Source: Nitrospira sp. (GTDB taxonomy: Bacteria; Nitrospirota; Nitrospiria; Nitrospirales; Nitrospiraceae). Taken from it: a stretch of DNA of 59,901 bases. Positions 1 through 10,094 of the stretch are shown here, piece by piece. Under the pieces are notes generated by a model. That model ran no database searches, was not told the origin of the DNA, and saw nothing but the letters and a program-made list of their open reading frames with translations. Position numbers and translations under genes: made by a program. The stretch lies in contig JAHBWQ010000002.1 in the NCBI GenBank assembly GCA_019636915.1, positions 1-59,901 of the forward strand, in the 5' to 3' direction. The number at the start of each line of letters is the position of its first letter. The first letter of the stretch is position 1.

Positions 1-666
1 ACCAGAGATAGGAACAACAGGCTCACCTGGCCGGAGGCGCACGATTATGAGATCGGCAGGCGCCGATTCAAGTCGGACCTCGTTCCCGCCGCGCTCATGA
101 TCGCTCGTTACTTCGAGACTGAACGAGCGGCCATCGAGAATTTGGAGGGGGAGGTGGCAGCCACCGAACAGAAGCTCGACGAGCTGAGGGAGGAGCAAAG
201 CGGCGAAGACGGTCTCCTCGCCGAAGCGAACGAGGCGAATGAAGGTGAAGAGCCCAGGATTACCGCGAGAAGCGTCAGGGTCGCGCTGAGGAAACTGGAA
301 GATGATGCTGATTCTGCCGACGAGGTCAAGGCGCTGAAGGAATACGAGGCGCTGCTCGATGCGCAGGCCGACACCAAGGTGAAGCTCAAGGTAGCGCGGG
401 AAGACCTCGACGCGAAGCTGCACGCCAAGTATCCGAAACTCACCGAGGGTGAGATCAAGACCCTCGTGGTGGATGACAAATGGCTGGCCACCCTCGCCGC
501 CGCCGTGCAGGGCGAGTTGGACCGCGTCTCGCAGACCCTCACCGGCCGCATCCGCCAACTGGCCGAACGCTACGCCGCGCCGTTACCCGACCTCATCGCG
601 GAGGTGGACAGCCTCGCCTCACGGGTGGATGAGCACCTCAAGAAGATGGGGGCGGTGTGGAAATGA
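1..666 (+). CDS. hsdM: Type I restriction-modification methyltransferase subunit HsdM, C-terminal part (start outside window)
   Basis: This is the last 221 residues of the modification subunit, which with HsdS methylates adenines at the recognition site; the reading frame is open from base 1. The SAM-binding core lies upstream of the window, so only the C-terminal helical region is visible: a short basic stretch (RRRFKSDLVP near residue 25), then long charged helices rich in Glu and Lys suited to coiled-coil contact with HsdS. The assignment rests mainly on the adjoining hsdS and hsdR. The stop overlaps the hsdS ATG at 663 (ATGA), showing translational coupling. Confidence 0.85.
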   Translation, partial: TRDRNNRLTWPEAHDYEIGRRRFKSDLVPAALMIARYFETERAAIENLEGEVAATEQKLDELREEQSGEDGLLAEANEANEGEEPRITARSVRVALRKLEDDADSADEVKALKEYEALLDAQADTKVKLKVAREDLDAKLHAKYPKLTEGEIKTLVVDDKWLATLAAAVQGELDRVSQTLTGRIRQLAERYAAPLPDLIAEVDSLASRVDEHLKKMGAVWK

Positions 667-1979
667 AACCACTTCGACAAAGCTCAGTGCAAGCCGGCTA
701 CAAGCAAACCGAGGTGGGTGTCATCCCGGAGGAGTGGGCCTTCGAGCCGCTACGTTTCCACACGCTATCGAGCGCATACGGGCCTCGCTTCTCAGGGGAG
801 CATTACGACGAGCGAGGCAACATAGCACTGCTCCGGACAACGGATTTAGATGATGAAGGCAATTTGTTCTTAGCGCAGATGCCGCGAGCAAAACTCCCGC
901 TCGACCAGTTCAAAGCCCATATTCTGTTGCCGGGCGACTTCCTCGTTTCTCGAAGTGGAACGTGTGGCCTTTCAACAGTATTCCCCGGATATGAGATTCC
1001 TGTCTTGCCCGGAGCATTCTTAATCCGTCTTCGGTTTGCGAGCAGTGTCCACGTCGGCTTTCTGAAACTATACTTCAACTCGGAGTTTGGTAAGCGACAC
1101 CTTCAGAGTCTCACAGAAGGCGGAGTGCAAAAGAATATTCGCGGCAGTGCGCTTGTCGAATTGAGTTTTCCGCTCCCCCTACCACTCGAACAGCGTGCCA
1201 TTGCGACAGCCTTAGACGATGTGGATGGGCTGCTGGGTGGAATGGACCGGCTCATTGCAAAGAAACGCGACCTCAAACAAGCCGCCATGCAGCAACTCCT
1301 CACCGGCCAAACCTGCTTTCCCGGCTTCCACGGCGAGTGGGAGGTGAAGCGGCTTGGGGAAATTGCAGACATCAAAACCGGACCGTTCGGCTCGTCATTG
1401 CATGAGAGTGACTACGTTCAAGACGGGACACCAATCATCACGGTCGAGCATCTTGGTGAGTTCGGGGTTGAGCACCGCAACCTTCCAATGGTTTCAGACC
1501 ACGACCGACAGCGGTTGCGAGGTTACTCGCTAGAAGTCGGCGACATCGTGTTCAGTCGCGTCGGTTCGGTGGACCGAAATGCGCTTATTCGCCCCTCGGA
1601 GGCTGGCTGGTTGTTCTCCGGTCGGTTGTTGCGCGTTCGTCCGGATAGGGACAAGGCGTTTGCACAGTTCCTGAGCTACCAGTTCCACGGTGAGGCTTTC
1701 AAAGGACTCGTTCGCAGTGTCGCTGTGGGTCAGACGATGGCTTGCCTCAATACACAAATCCTTAAAGGGATCATCGTGAAACTTCCGTCCGTCCCCGAAC
1801 AAACCGCCATCGCCAAGGTGCTGACGGAGATGGACGCGGAACTGGCTGCGTTGGAGCAGCGGCGGGAGAAGACCCGCGCCCTCAAGCAGGCCATGATGCA
1901 GGAACTGCTGACGGGAAGAATAAGATTGGTTGAGAGTGGAAAGTTGAAAGTGGAAAGTGAGCATTCGGTTAAGACTTGA
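663..1979 (+). CDS. hsdS: Type I restriction-modification specificity subunit HsdS
   Basis: HsdS provides DNA sequence recognition for the type I complex. It has the classic two-half layout: target-recognition domain 1 (about residues 15-175), a conserved helix (EQRAIATALDDVDGLLGG ... LKQAAMQQLLTG), domain 2 (about 230-380), and a second matching helix (EQTAIAKVLTEMDAELAAL ... LKQAMMQELLTG). The two repeats act as a ruler between half-sites. The length (about 438 aa) is normal. ATG 663 overlaps the hsdM stop; a GTG at 657 is the alternative start. The extreme C-terminus (VESGKLKVESEHSVKT) is encoded by a purine-rich simple repeat and is probably a recent extension. Confidence 0.93.
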   Translation: MKPLRQSSVQAGYKQTEVGVIPEEWAFEPLRFHTLSSAYGPRFSGEHYDERGNIALLRTTDLDDEGNLFLAQMPRAKLPLDQFKAHILLPGDFLVSRSGTCGLSTVFPGYEIPVLPGAFLIRLRFASSVHVGFLKLYFNSEFGKRHLQSLTEGGVQKNIRGSALVELSFPLPLPLEQRAIATALDDVDGLLGGMDRLIAKKRDLKQAAMQQLLTGQTCFPGFHGEWEVKRLGEIADIKTGPFGSSLHESDYVQDGTPIITVEHLGEFGVEHRNLPMVSDHDRQRLRGYSLEVGDIVFSRVGSVDRNALIRPSEAGWLFSGRLLRVRPDRDKAFAQFLSYQFHGEAFKGLVRSVAVGQTMACLNTQILKGIIVKLPSVPEQTAIAKVLTEMDAELAALEQRREKTRALKQAMMQELLTGRIRLVESGKLKVESEHSVKT

Positions 1980-2035
1980 AAGAGAAGAGCCGCAAGTGAA
2001 GAACTCTCAACTATTCACTCTCAACTCTCCACTAT
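1930..2035. repeat. Purine/pyrimidine simple-sequence arms forming an imperfect inverted repeat
   Basis: The plus strand carries a purine-rich run of GAGAGTGGAAAGTTGAAAG type (1930-1960, inside the end of hsdS) and then a pyrimidine-rich run of CTCTCAACTATTCACTCTC type (2002-2035). The two are imperfectly complementary, so they could form a long hairpin between hsdS and the AlbA_2 gene. There is no T-run, so this is not a clear terminator. Confidence 0.6.
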
Positions 2036-2059
2036 CTATTCTTCATTAATGTGCTTCGT

Positions 2060-3421
2060 ATGAAAGAGAACCAAAACATCGAGTGGAAGGAGACGTGGCG
2101 CGACGAGTTCCTCAAGTGGATCTGCGGCTTCGCCAATGCAGAGGGCGGCGTGCTGGTTATTGGTCGCGACGACCAGGGACAGCCGGTCGGTGTCTCGAAC
2201 GCCAACACACTGCTGAATGACCTGCCCAACAAAATTCGCGATGTGCTCGGCATCATGGCCGATGTCAACCTGGTCAAGAAGTCGGGCAAGGACTTGATCG
2301 AAATCCGTGTCGAACCGTACCCGACGCCCATCAGCTACAAAGGCGAATATCATTTTCGCAGCGGCAGCACCAAGCAGGAGCTGAAGGGCGCCGCGCTCGA
2401 ACGCTTCCTGCTCAAGAAACGTGGGCGGCGATGGGACGATACGCCCGAACCGAGCCTCGCGGTGAAATCATGCAGCGCCGCCGCCTTCAAGCTTTTTAAA
2501 CTGCGAGCGAAAGAAAGCGGACGGATGAACAATGCCGTGCTCCGCGATTCCCGCGAGGTGATTCTCGACAACCTTGGACTGACGGAAAAGCGCTGGATGC
2601 GGCGCGCGGCCGGGTTGCTCTTCACGGATCAGCCGGAAAAGCACGTGACCGGCGCGTGGGTCAAAATCGGCTTCTTCGTGACCGATGACGACCTACGTTA
2701 TCAAGACGAAGTGCATGGCAATCTCTTCGGGCAAGTCGAACAGGTGCTCGAATTCCTGCGGACCAAATATCTCAAGGCGTACATCACCTACCACGGCATT
2801 CAGCGCCGTGAGACGTTCCTGTTTCCCGAGTCGGCGTTGCGCGAGACGGTGCTCAACGCTATCGTTCACAAGGATTACAGCCGTGGCATTCCCATTCAGA
2901 TCAGCGTCTATGACGACCGGATTGCCGTCTGGAATCCGGGGGCTCTGCCGGAGCATTGGACACTCAAGAAATTGTTCGGCAAACATGCGTCGGAGCCATT
3001 CAACCCGCTGATTGCCAACGCCTTCTTCCGTGCCGGTTACATCGAGGCTTGGGGACGCGGCATCGAGAAGATCAACCGCGATTGCCGCGAGCACGGCATT
3101 GAGCCGCCGGCATACGACGTTGACTTGTCGGGCGTGATGGTGACGTTTCGCGCTAATCCGACGCACATCCGATCGGCCGGTAAGAGCTTTCCACGCAGCC
3201 TAGTCGGGTTGGGTGAAAGGTTGGGTGAAAAGTTGGGTGAAACTCGTGCGGCAATTTTGGCCGCCATGCGTCGAGACGCGAAAATCACTACCAAGGCCTT
3301 GGCAGAAACGCTGGGGCTGAGCACGACGGCCGTAGATAAGAACCTCCAATACCTAAAGAGTCACGGCTACATTCGCCGAGTCGGTCCTGCTAAGGGTGGA
3401 CGCTGGGAGGTCCCGGAATGA
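2060..3421 (+). CDS. AlbA_2 (Schlafen-type) ATP-binding protein with C-terminal winged helix, inside the hsd operon
   Basis: The N-terminus ([19 protein letters not shown], then [15 protein letters not shown]) is a typical AlbA_2/Schlafen AAA_4 domain. Residues about 255-350 ([35 protein letters not shown]) match the HATPase_c_4 domain usually found behind it. The last 60 residues form a winged helix ([21 protein letters not shown]). Such proteins are annotated as putative transcriptional regulators or RecG-like helicases; the exact role in restriction systems is unsettled. ATG 2060 is preferred to GTG 2051. The stop overlaps hsdR by 4 bases, so it is co-translated with the endonuclease subunit. 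A 12-base triple repeat encodes [11 protein letters not shown] just before the winged helix. Confidence 0.88.
   Translation: MKENQNIEWKETWRDEFLKWICGFANAEGGVLVIGRDDQGQPVGVSNANTLLNDLPNKIRDVLGIMADVNLVKKSGKDLIEIRVEPYPTPISYKGEYHFRSGSTKQELKGAALERFLLKKRGRRWDDTPEPSLAVKSCSAAAFKLFKLRAKESGRMNNAVLRDSREVILDNLGLTEKRWMRRAAGLLFTDQPEKHVTGAWVKIGFFVTDDDLRYQDEVHGNLFGQVEQVLEFLRTKYLKAYITYHGIQRRETFLFPESALRETVLNAIVHKDYSRGIPIQISVYDDRIAVWNPGALPEHWTLKKLFGKHASEPFNPLIANAFFRAGYIEAWGRGIEKINRDCREHGIEPPAYDVDLSGVMVTFRANPTHIRSAGKSFPRSLVGLGERLGEKLGETRAAILAAMRRDAKITTKALAETLGLSTTAVDKNLQYLKSHGYIRRVGPAKGGRWEVPE
3209..3244 (+). repeat. Three tandem 12-base units in the AlbA_2 gene
   Basis: Three near-identical units beginning TTGGGTGAAA start at 3209, 3221 and 3233. 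They encode the linker [11 protein letters not shown] between the ATP-binding part and the winged helix. A 12-base unit keeps the reading frame when copies are gained or lost. Confidence 0.85.
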
Positions 3422-6400
3422 GTCTGTTCGCTGAACAACCCCGTTCCGAACGCAAGACGCAGAACCGCGTCATTGCTCTGTTCACGGATCCGGCTCGACC
3501 TGATTGCCTCGGCTACCGCTATCTCGGCGAATGGAATAAGCGAGAGAATAACCGCTGCATTGAGGCTGAATATCTTCGGGCGAACCTAAAGAAGCGTGGC
3601 TATTCCGAGGCACACATTTCCGCCGCCCTGCAAAAGCTGATGGCCGCTGCGGACGCCACCGGCATCACGCTCTATCAGGCCAACCTGCGCACCTACCAAC
3701 TGCTGCGCTACGGCGTGTCGGTGCAGATCGCCGCCGGAAAGCCGCACGACACGGTGCATCTGGTGGATTGGGACTACCCGGAGAAGAACGACTTCGCACT
3801 GGCTGAGGAAGTTACGCTCAAGGGCGGATACGAGCGTCGGCCCGACCTCGTGCTGTACCTGAACGGCATTGCCGTCGGCGTCATCGAGCTGAAGCGCAGT
3901 TCGGTGGAGATCGCGGATGGCGTGCGCCAGCTCATCACCAACCAAGAGGAAATCTTCAACAAAGCCTTCTTCCCGACGGTGCAACTGGTGTTCGCGGGGA
4001 ATGATTCGCAAGGGTTGCGCTACGGCACGGTGACGACGCGGGAGGAGTTCTTCGTGGAATGGAAATCAGAGAATACCGCCCCGCTGACCCCGGGCGCTCT
4101 CTTGGACCGGCCACTGGCCGAGATGTGCGAAAAGTCTCGCCTGCTCGACCTGATCCGCAACTTCATCATCTTCGACGGAGGCATCAAGAAAGTGCCGCGC
4201 CTGCATCAATTCACCGGTGTGAAGGCGGCGCAGGAACGCATCCGTACACGCGAAGGCGGCGTCATCTGGCACACACAGGGCAGCGGCAAGAGCATCCTCA
4301 TGGTGCTGCTCGCCAAGTGGCTATTGGAACACGATTCCGAAGCTCGCATCCTCGTTGTCACCGACCGTGACGAACTGGATAAGCAGATCGAGGGCGTGAT
4401 GAAGAACGCCGGGGTCATCGGCGAAAATTCGCCATCGCCCCGGATCCTGAATCGGGCGGAGTTTGTCAGCAAGCTGGGCGCCCCCTCGCCTCGGCTGCTG
4501 TGCGCGCTGATCCACAAGTTCGACCCCGCCGACCTCGAAGGCCCGCCGCCGCACGTTCATGGCCGGTTCTACGTCTTCGTGGATGAATGCCACCGCACCC
4601 AGGGCGGCGATATGAACCGCCAGATGAAACGCTGGCTGGAGCATGCCATCTTCATCGGCTTCACCGGCACGCCGCTGCTGAAGAAGGATGCTGCCAAGTT
4701 GAGAACCCGCGATATCTTCGGCACCTACATCCACACCTATAAGTTCCACGAAGGTGTGGCAGATGGAGTCATCCTCGATTTGAAATATGAGGCCCGCGAC
4801 GTGCCGCAACGCATCACCTCGCCCAAGGCCATCGAGGCGTATTTCGAGCAGAAGACGAAGACGCTGAACAACTTTCAGAAGGCCATCATCCGCAAGCGCT
4901 GGGCGACGATGGAAGAGCTGATGAGCGCCGAGGAGCGCAAGGCCCGCATCGCCGCCAGCATCATCCACGATTTCGACACCAAGCCGCGGCTGAACAATGA
5001 ACGGGGCACGGCCATTCTTGTGGCTGCGAGCATCTACGACGCCTGCCACTACTACCGCATCTTCCACAGCAAGCCGTTCGGCCAATACTGCGGCATCATC
5101 ACCTCCTTCGAGCCGAACGCGACGGCGATCTCGAAGGAGCCTGCGAACAGCGACGAACGTTACAAGTTCGACACCTACACGAAGCACGTGCTCAAGAGCG
5201 GCCAGACGACGAAAGCTTACGAGGACGAAGCCAAGCGGCGCTTCATCGAAGAGCCCTCCAACATGAAACTCCTCATTGTGGTGAGCAAACTCCTGACCGG
5301 CTTTGACGCCCCGAGCTGTACCTACATCTACCTCGACAACGAACTGCACGACCACAACCTCTTCCAAGCCATCTGCCGCACGAATCGCCTGGACGGTGAC
5401 GACAAGGACTACGGTTACATCGTGGACTTCAAAGAGCTGTTCAAAGACGTGCAGGAGGCCATCGCGGTCTATAGTTCCGATGAGCTGGATATTGATCAGG
5501 GCAACGGCGGCACCAACAACGTCGAGCTGAAGAACTGGCTGAAAGAGGGAAAGAAACAGCTTGATGCCGCCCGTGAGGCGCTTCACTACCTCTGCAACCC
5601 GGTGCTGCTTCCACGTGAAGTGGAGCAGTTCCTCCGTTACTTCTGCGGTGACGCGGCCAATCCTCAGGCACTGGGGGACACGGAACCGTTGCGCATTGCC
5701 TTTTACAAGTCCGTCGCTACGTTCGTACGCGCCTACGCCGACATCGCCCAGAACCTTACCGAGGCTGGTTACTCCGGTTCCGAGGCCGCAGCGTTGCAGA
5801 AGGAAGTTGAGTTCTACAGCGACACTCGCAGCGCCATCAAAAAGCACTCAGGCGAGGAGTTGGACATCAAGCCCTATGAGGCTGACATGCGGCACCTGCT
5901 CAACACCTACGTGCAAGCAGACCCGGCCACGGACATGGGCAACCTCAATTCGTTGTCGCTCACGGAACTGATCGTCGAAACCGGCATCCACGACGCCATC
6001 GCCCGCAAGCTGAACGAGAAGGGTAAGCTCTCCAAAAACGCCATCGCGGAGGGCATCATCAACAACGTTCGCAAGACCATCATCCGTGACCAGCTTACCG
6101 ACCCGAAGTTTTACGCCGAGATGTCGAAGCTGCTGGGTGATCTGATCAAGCAGAGTCGTACGGATGCGGCGGCGTACGAGGAGTTCCTTCGGAAAGCGGA
6201 AGCCCTGGCCAAGCGGCTGGTGGCGAAACAACCGGAAGAAGACGTTCCTGCGATACTTCACGGTAACCGGGAGGCCGTCGTGATCTTTCGGAACCTCCCG
6301 CAAATCCTCGCGGCCGGCCACGGCGCCGCCGATGTCGCTGCTGAATCTCAAGCCGAATACGGGAGCCGGCTGGCAAGGCTGGCGCTGGAGATTGATCGTG

Positions 6401-6549
6401 TCATGCGGGAGCAGGCGCCGGCTGGTTGGAAGGGCGACCATGCGCGTGAGGCGCAGGTCAAGAATGCACTGTTCCCGTTGCTTGACCGCAATCGTGAGGC
6501 AACGCGAGCGCTCTTTGAACTGGTCAAGAGCCAACCGGGGTACGGATGA
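3418..6549 (+). CDS. hsdR: Type I restriction endonuclease subunit HsdR
   Basis: HsdR is the ATP-driven translocase and nuclease that cuts unmethylated DNA. Features in order: a PD-(D/E)XK nuclease site near the N-terminus (D143 in [10 protein letters not shown]157-L-K159 in VIELKRS), Walker A GSGKS at 288-292, DECH at 389-392, FTGTPL shortly after, and later helicase motifs ([18 protein letters not shown]). The C-terminal 350 residues are helical and would contact HsdM/HsdS. At 1043 aa the length is normal and all motifs are intact, so the enzyme is probably active. The start overlaps the AlbA_2 stop and the end overlaps the next gene. Confidence 0.96.
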   Translation: MSLFAEQPRSERKTQNRVIALFTDPARPDCLGYRYLGEWNKRENNRCIEAEYLRANLKKRGYSEAHISAALQKLMAAADATGITLYQANLRTYQLLRYGVSVQIAAGKPHDTVHLVDWDYPEKNDFALAEEVTLKGGYERRPDLVLYLNGIAVGVIELKRSSVEIADGVRQLITNQEEIFNKAFFPTVQLVFAGNDSQGLRYGTVTTREEFFVEWKSENTAPLTPGALLDRPLAEMCEKSRLLDLIRNFIIFDGGIKKVPRLHQFTGVKAAQERIRTREGGVIWHTQGSGKSILMVLLAKWLLEHDSEARILVVTDRDELDKQIEGVMKNAGVIGENSPSPRILNRAEFVSKLGAPSPRLLCALIHKFDPADLEGPPPHVHGRFYVFVDECHRTQGGDMNRQMKRWLEHAIFIGFTGTPLLKKDAAKLRTRDIFGTYIHTYKFHEGVADGVILDLKYEARDVPQRITSPKAIEAYFEQKTKTLNNFQKAIIRKRWATMEELMSAEERKARIAASIIHDFDTKPRLNNERGTAILVAASIYDACHYYRIFHSKPFGQYCGIITSFEPNATAISKEPANSDERYKFDTYTKHVLKSGQTTKAYEDEAKRRFIEEPSNMKLLIVVSKLLTGFDAPSCTYIYLDNELHDHNLFQAICRTNRLDGDDKDYGYIVDFKELFKDVQEAIAVYSSDELDIDQGNGGTNNVELKNWLKEGKKQLDAAREALHYLCNPVLLPREVEQFLRYFCGDAANPQALGDTEPLRIAFYKSVATFVRAYADIAQNLTEAGYSGSEAAALQKEVEFYSDTRSAIKKHSGEELDIKPYEADMRHLLNTYVQADPATDMGNLNSLSLTELIVETGIHDAIARKLNEKGKLSKNAIAEGIINNVRKTIIRDQLTDPKFYAEMSKLLGDLIKQSRTDAAAYEEFLRKAEALAKRLVAKQPEEDVPAILHGNREAVVIFRNLPQILAAGHGAADVAAESQAEYGSRLARLALEIDRVMREQAPAGWKGDHAREAQVKNALFPLLDRNREATRALFELVKSQPGYG

Positions 6550-7262
6550 CCGAGACCCTACAGCTAGGCGACATTTCTATCCAACTGACTCGCAAGGCGG
6601 TCAAGCACGTGCATTTGTCTGTGCATCCGCCGGAAGGCCGCGTGAGCTTGGTTGCTCCGACCAGCACCAGGGCGGAAGTTGCTCGGGCCTATGCGATCTC
6701 CAAGCTGGCGTGGATTCGGACACAGCGAGCGAAATTTTCTGAACAAGCCCGCGAAAGCCCTCGCCGGTTTATCACACGGGAGACCCATTACCTGTGGGGG
6801 CGTCGCTATCTGTTATCAGTGGAGCACCAAGAGGCAAAGCCTGGCGTCAGGCTGGATCATCGGCGAATCACCCTCATCGTGCGACCCGGTAGTACCGAGG
6901 CGGCGCGTGCGAGGGTGATGCATGAGTGGCACAAGTCCCTGCTGCATCAGACGGTGCCTCCGCTAATTCGGAAGTGGGAGAGAAGACTGAGGGTGGAGGT
7001 CGCTGGATATTTCCTTCAGCGTATGAAGACGAAGTGGGGCGGCTGTAACCACAAGGCAGGATACATCAGGCTCAACACGGAACTCGTGAAAAAGCCGAAG
7101 GACCTGTTGGAGTATGTCGTTGTCCATGAAATGATTCATCTGATCGAGCCGCGACACAGTGAACATTTCATGTCGCTACTGGCTACGCACTATCCGACTT
7201 GGCGCGAAGCGCGGGCGGAATTGAACGAACTACCTCTGAGTGCGGAGATGTGGAGGCTATAA
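6546..7262 (+). CDS. YgjP-like zinc metallopeptidase (DUF45, M48-type HExxH)
   Basis: A 238-aa protein with the zinc motif HEMIH at 194-198 followed by EPRHSEHF, which supplies the third histidine; [12 protein letters not shown] upstream is characteristic of the YgjP/DUF45 family. The N-terminal half is a beta-rich domain. Family members are commonly encoded next to type I hsdR genes, as here, where the ATG overlaps the hsdR stop by 4 bases. Its substrate is unknown; quality control of the restriction complex is a plausible inference. This is the last gene of the operon. Confidence 0.88.
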   Translation: MTETLQLGDISIQLTRKAVKHVHLSVHPPEGRVSLVAPTSTRAEVARAYAISKLAWIRTQRAKFSEQARESPRRFITRETHYLWGRRYLLSVEHQEAKPGVRLDHRRITLIVRPGSTEAARARVMHEWHKSLLHQTVPPLIRKWERRLRVEVAGYFLQRMKTKWGGCNHKAGYIRLNTELVKKPKDLLEYVVVHEMIHLIEPRHSEHFMSLLATHYPTWREARAELNELPLSAEMWRL

Positions 7263-7521
7263 CAAGGTGGGGGCGGATCTTGCCCGTGCATGATCGGATT
7301 GCGATTCGGTCTTAACCACATAATCTTCTCCTATGCTCCCGCAGTCCTTCCGCTGCTTATCCGCATTCTCAGTGATCGTCGGTCTTATAGGACAGAGGCC
7401 TGTTAAGTTCCCGACATGAAGAGCAGTGCTTGCTCGACGCATTGCTGCAGTCTGTGCCAAGATAGGACCCTCTTGGGGGCTGTATGAGGCCCGATTCGCG
7501 TTGCCGAAAGGGAAATCACCT

Positions 7522-7770
7522 ATGACCGAACAAGACCTTCTTCGACGCATAACCGCTAAAGCCGAAATCTTCGGCGGCAAACCAATTATTCGGGGTATGC
7601 GGATTTCGGTGGAACTCATTCTCAGCCTCCTGGCCCAAGGAGAAACCGTCGAGGCGATTCTTGCCGACTACCCGGACCTAGAGCCGGAAGATATTCGCGC
7701 TTGCCTGGCCTATGCCCATGCCGTGATTGCACATGATTCACTCGACGCGGTTCAAATCGGTGGGAAGTGA
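7522..7770 (+). CDS. DUF433-domain antitoxin
   Basis: An 82-aa protein with the DUF433 pattern: IFGGKPIIRGMRISVELIL, then LLAQGETVEAILADYPDLEPEDIRACLAYA, a small winged-helix-like DNA-binding fold. DUF433 proteins are usually the first gene of a pair with a DUF5615 (PIN-like) toxin, as here. ATG 7522 is chosen because homology begins there; the frame stays open upstream to 7426 without family features. The stop overlaps the downstream GTG (GTGA at 7767-7770). The 259 bases upstream (7263-7521) show no other gene. Confidence 0.85.
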   Translation: MTEQDLLRRITAKAEIFGGKPIIRGMRISVELILSLLAQGETVEAILADYPDLEPEDIRACLAYAHAVIAHDSLDAVQIGGK

Positions 7771-8120
7771 AGTTCCTTATTGATCGGTGTGCAGGGCATC
7801 GCTGAGCTGAATGGATACGGCTGCAAGGGCACGACGTTGTTGAGTCGAGAGAACGAGGCCCTGACCCTGGAGATCGTACGCTCTTGGCTTGGGCAGTTTC
7901 GGAACAACGCATCCTCATCACGATGGATAAAGACTTCGGAAAATTCATCTTTCGAGAGGACGCTCGTCACAGTGGTCTTGTTCGGTTACCCGACGTCCCT
8001 GCCACGACGCGTATTGAATTGATGGAGAAAGTCCTCAATCGGCACAGCCAGGCTCTGGGAGAGTCTGCAATCATTACGATCAGAGGTGGACGGATTCGAG
8101 TCTCACGATCTCCGTTATGA
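7767..8120 (+). pseudogene. DUF5615 PIN-like toxin with an in-frame stop at codon 13
   Basis: Starting at the GTG that overlaps the antitoxin stop, the frame reads VKFLIDRCAGHR, a TGA at 7803-7805, then AEWIRLQGHDVV and on to LAWAVSEQRILITMDKDFG, KFIFRE and a normal C-terminus. This is a complete DUF5615 protein (about 117 codons) apart from the stop, which sits where the family has Leu in a LAEWIR-like stretch; one base change (TTA to TGA) explains it. The putative nuclease aspartates (D6, D in MDKDFG) are present. Without read-through only an N-truncated product from GTG/ATG codons near 7884 could be made. Loss of the toxin with retention of the antitoxin is the simplest reading; a sequencing error is the alternative. 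Confidence 0.82.
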
Positions 8121-8311
8121 TGGTAAACCTCCCAGAGGACATTACGAAGCCGCGGTATGGAGTTGCCATGCCATGTCGAGAAACGTTGCGGTGGCCAGAA
8201 GCGCTTTCTAAGCTCCGCTCCGCTCGTTCAGGGATCGGCTCGGTCACTGTGAAGTCGTTCAAGCTTGGCGTCTCGACAGGGGAGCCCCTCTCCTGATACC
8301 CTTTCCCTCCT

Positions 8312-9961
8312 ATGGCTAGAAATACCAAACAATCACGTACTTCCCGCGCTGTCCGTGAACAGGCTCCGGTTTCTGTCACTATACCGTCTGCCGAGCAGGC
8401 GGCGAGATTAGAAATCTATGACACCACGTTGCGTGACGGTGCGCAGGCAGAGGATGTCAGTTTCTCGGCGGAAGATAAGGTGCTTATCGCGCAGAAGCTG
8501 GATAGCCTCGGTGTGCATTTCATTGAAGGCGGGTGGCCGGGTGCGAATCCAAAAGATATTGAATTTTTCCGGATGATCAAGACGATTCCGCTGAAGTATG
8601 CGGAGGTCATCGCCTTTGGGTCGACCAGGAAAGCCAGCAACACGGTTCGCAAGGATCCGAATCTTCAGGCGTTACTTGCCGCCGACACGAAGATCATCAC
8701 GCTCTTCGGGAAGACCTGGTCGCTCCATGTCACCGATGCGCTTGGTATCTCGCTCCACAAAAATCTTGAGCTGATCGGTGACTCCATCGCCTATCTCCGT
8801 GGGAAAGGCCGCCGGGTATTCTACGATGCGGAGCACTTCTTTGACGGCTATAAGACCAATCCGGACTATGCGCTGAATACGATCAGGAAAGCGGTCGAAG
8901 CCGGTGCGGAGCGAGTGATTCTCTGTGATACTAACGGCGGGGCGATGCCGTGGGAAATCCGCGAGATCTGCGGCGTGGTGCAACGTGAGTGTGGGGTCCC
9001 GCTCGGTATCCATGCGCATAATGATTGCGAAATGGCCGTGGCAAACTCTTTGGTCGCCATCGAAACGGGGATTCTCCAAGTGCAGGGGACGATCAATGGA
9101 ATCGGGGAGCGGTGTGGAAACGCCAATCTCTGCTCTATTATTCCGAATCTCGAACTGAAAATGAAACGCCAGGCCTTGACCAATACCTTGAGCCATCTCA
9201 AGGATGTGTCCGGATTTGTGACGGAGGTCGCCAATCTGATGCCCAATAAGCATCAGCCCTATGTGGGGGATTCCGCGTTCGCCCACAAAGGTGGGGTGCA
9301 TATTCATGCCGTGTTGAAGAACTCGGCGACCTATGAACACATTGATCCGGCTCGTGTCGGCAATCGACAGCGAATGTTGATTTCCGATTATGGCGGGAGG
9401 AGCGGACTGCTCGACAAGATCGAAACCTATGGGATCAAGCTCTCCAAGGATCATGCGAAAGTCGATGAGCTCGTCCATACGCTAAAGGAACGAGAAAGCC
9501 AGGGCTATCAATTCGAAGGGGCCGAGGGGTCCTTTGAATTGCTGATGCGAAAGGCGATGGGGAGTCATAAGTCGTCATTTCAATTGCTCGGATTTCGCGT
9601 GATTGTTGAAAAGAAGCAGGAGGGTGGCTCCCTGCTCTCTGAAGCGACGGTGATGGTCAAAGTCGGGGACGCGGTTGAGCATACGGCTGCGATCGGGGCG
9701 GGACCGGTGAATGCACTCGATCATGCGTTGCGCAAAGCCCTGGAAAAATTCTATCCGCAGCTTCGAGAGGTGAAATTGCTGGATTATAAGGTACGAGTGT
9801 TAGCGGCGAATCGAGGGACCGAATCAAAGGTGCGTGTGTTGATCGAGTCGGGTGACCACAAAGACAAGTGGGGAACGGTGGGAGTTTCTGAAAATATCAT
9901 GGAAGCGACGTGGCAAGCCCTCGCCGATAGTATCGAATATAAACTGCTGTCAAAAAACTAG
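8312..9961 (+). CDS. cimA: (R)-citramalate synthase
   Basis: It condenses pyruvate with acetyl-CoA to citramalate, the first step of the threonine-independent isoleucine pathway. The HMGL-like TIM barrel begins with IYDTTLRDGAQAEDVSFS (catalytic R and D); metal ligands lie in GIHAHNDCEMA, followed by GIGERCGNANL. A C-terminal LeuA-type allosteric domain (about 420-549) includes GAGPVNALDHALRKAL. The length of 549 aa and the GAQAEDVSFS signature fit the citramalate synthase group and not 2-isopropylmalate synthase (LeuA). The first 30 residues are a variable polar extension. No overlap with neighbours, so it is probably transcribed alone. Confidence 0.93.
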   Translation: MARNTKQSRTSRAVREQAPVSVTIPSAEQAARLEIYDTTLRDGAQAEDVSFSAEDKVLIAQKLDSLGVHFIEGGWPGANPKDIEFFRMIKTIPLKYAEVIAFGSTRKASNTVRKDPNLQALLAADTKIITLFGKTWSLHVTDALGISLHKNLELIGDSIAYLRGKGRRVFYDAEHFFDGYKTNPDYALNTIRKAVEAGAERVILCDTNGGAMPWEIREICGVVQRECGVPLGIHAHNDCEMAVANSLVAIETGILQVQGTINGIGERCGNANLCSIIPNLELKMKRQALTNTLSHLKDVSGFVTEVANLMPNKHQPYVGDSAFAHKGGVHIHAVLKNSATYEHIDPARVGNRQRMLISDYGGRSGLLDKIETYGIKLSKDHAKVDELVHTLKERESQGYQFEGAEGSFELLMRKAMGSHKSSFQLLGFRVIVEKKQEGGSLLSEATVMVKVGDAVEHTAAIGAGPVNALDHALRKALEKFYPQLREVKLLDYKVRVLAANRGTESKVRVLIESGDHKDKWGTVGVSENIMEATWQALADSIEYKLLSKN

Positions 9962-9993
9962 AGTATTTTCGTAAGCAGTCTCCAAATTTATTC

Positions 9994-10022
9994 TTGACAG
10001 GTGTCATAACCTCACGTAACTT
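9994..10022 (+). promoter_or_regulatory. Sigma-70-type promoter for the IHF/HU gene
   Basis: A perfect -35 TTGACA (9994-9999), a 17-base spacer and a -10-like TAACTT (10017-10022) lie about 70 bases before the IHF/HU start codon in an otherwise empty gap. Confidence 0.6.
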
Positions 10023-10094
10023 AAGACAAACTCACCGTAATTGCGCGAAGGGATTGTAGCGCGGCGAGTGGTCGTCGTCACGTAGGGGGGTGGC

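Noticed and set aside
4321-5847. Long minus-strand open frame (508 codons) inside hsdR
   Set aside because: It is antisense to the well-conserved HsdR motifs and has no recognisable domain; a high-GC shadow frame.
7426-7521. Upstream extension of the DUF433 gene
   Set aside because: The 32 additional residues show no family similarity and ATG 7522 begins exactly at the conserved part.
8672-9478. Minus-strand open frame of 268 codons inside cimA
   Set aside because: Antisense to a complete citramalate synthase with no family signal.
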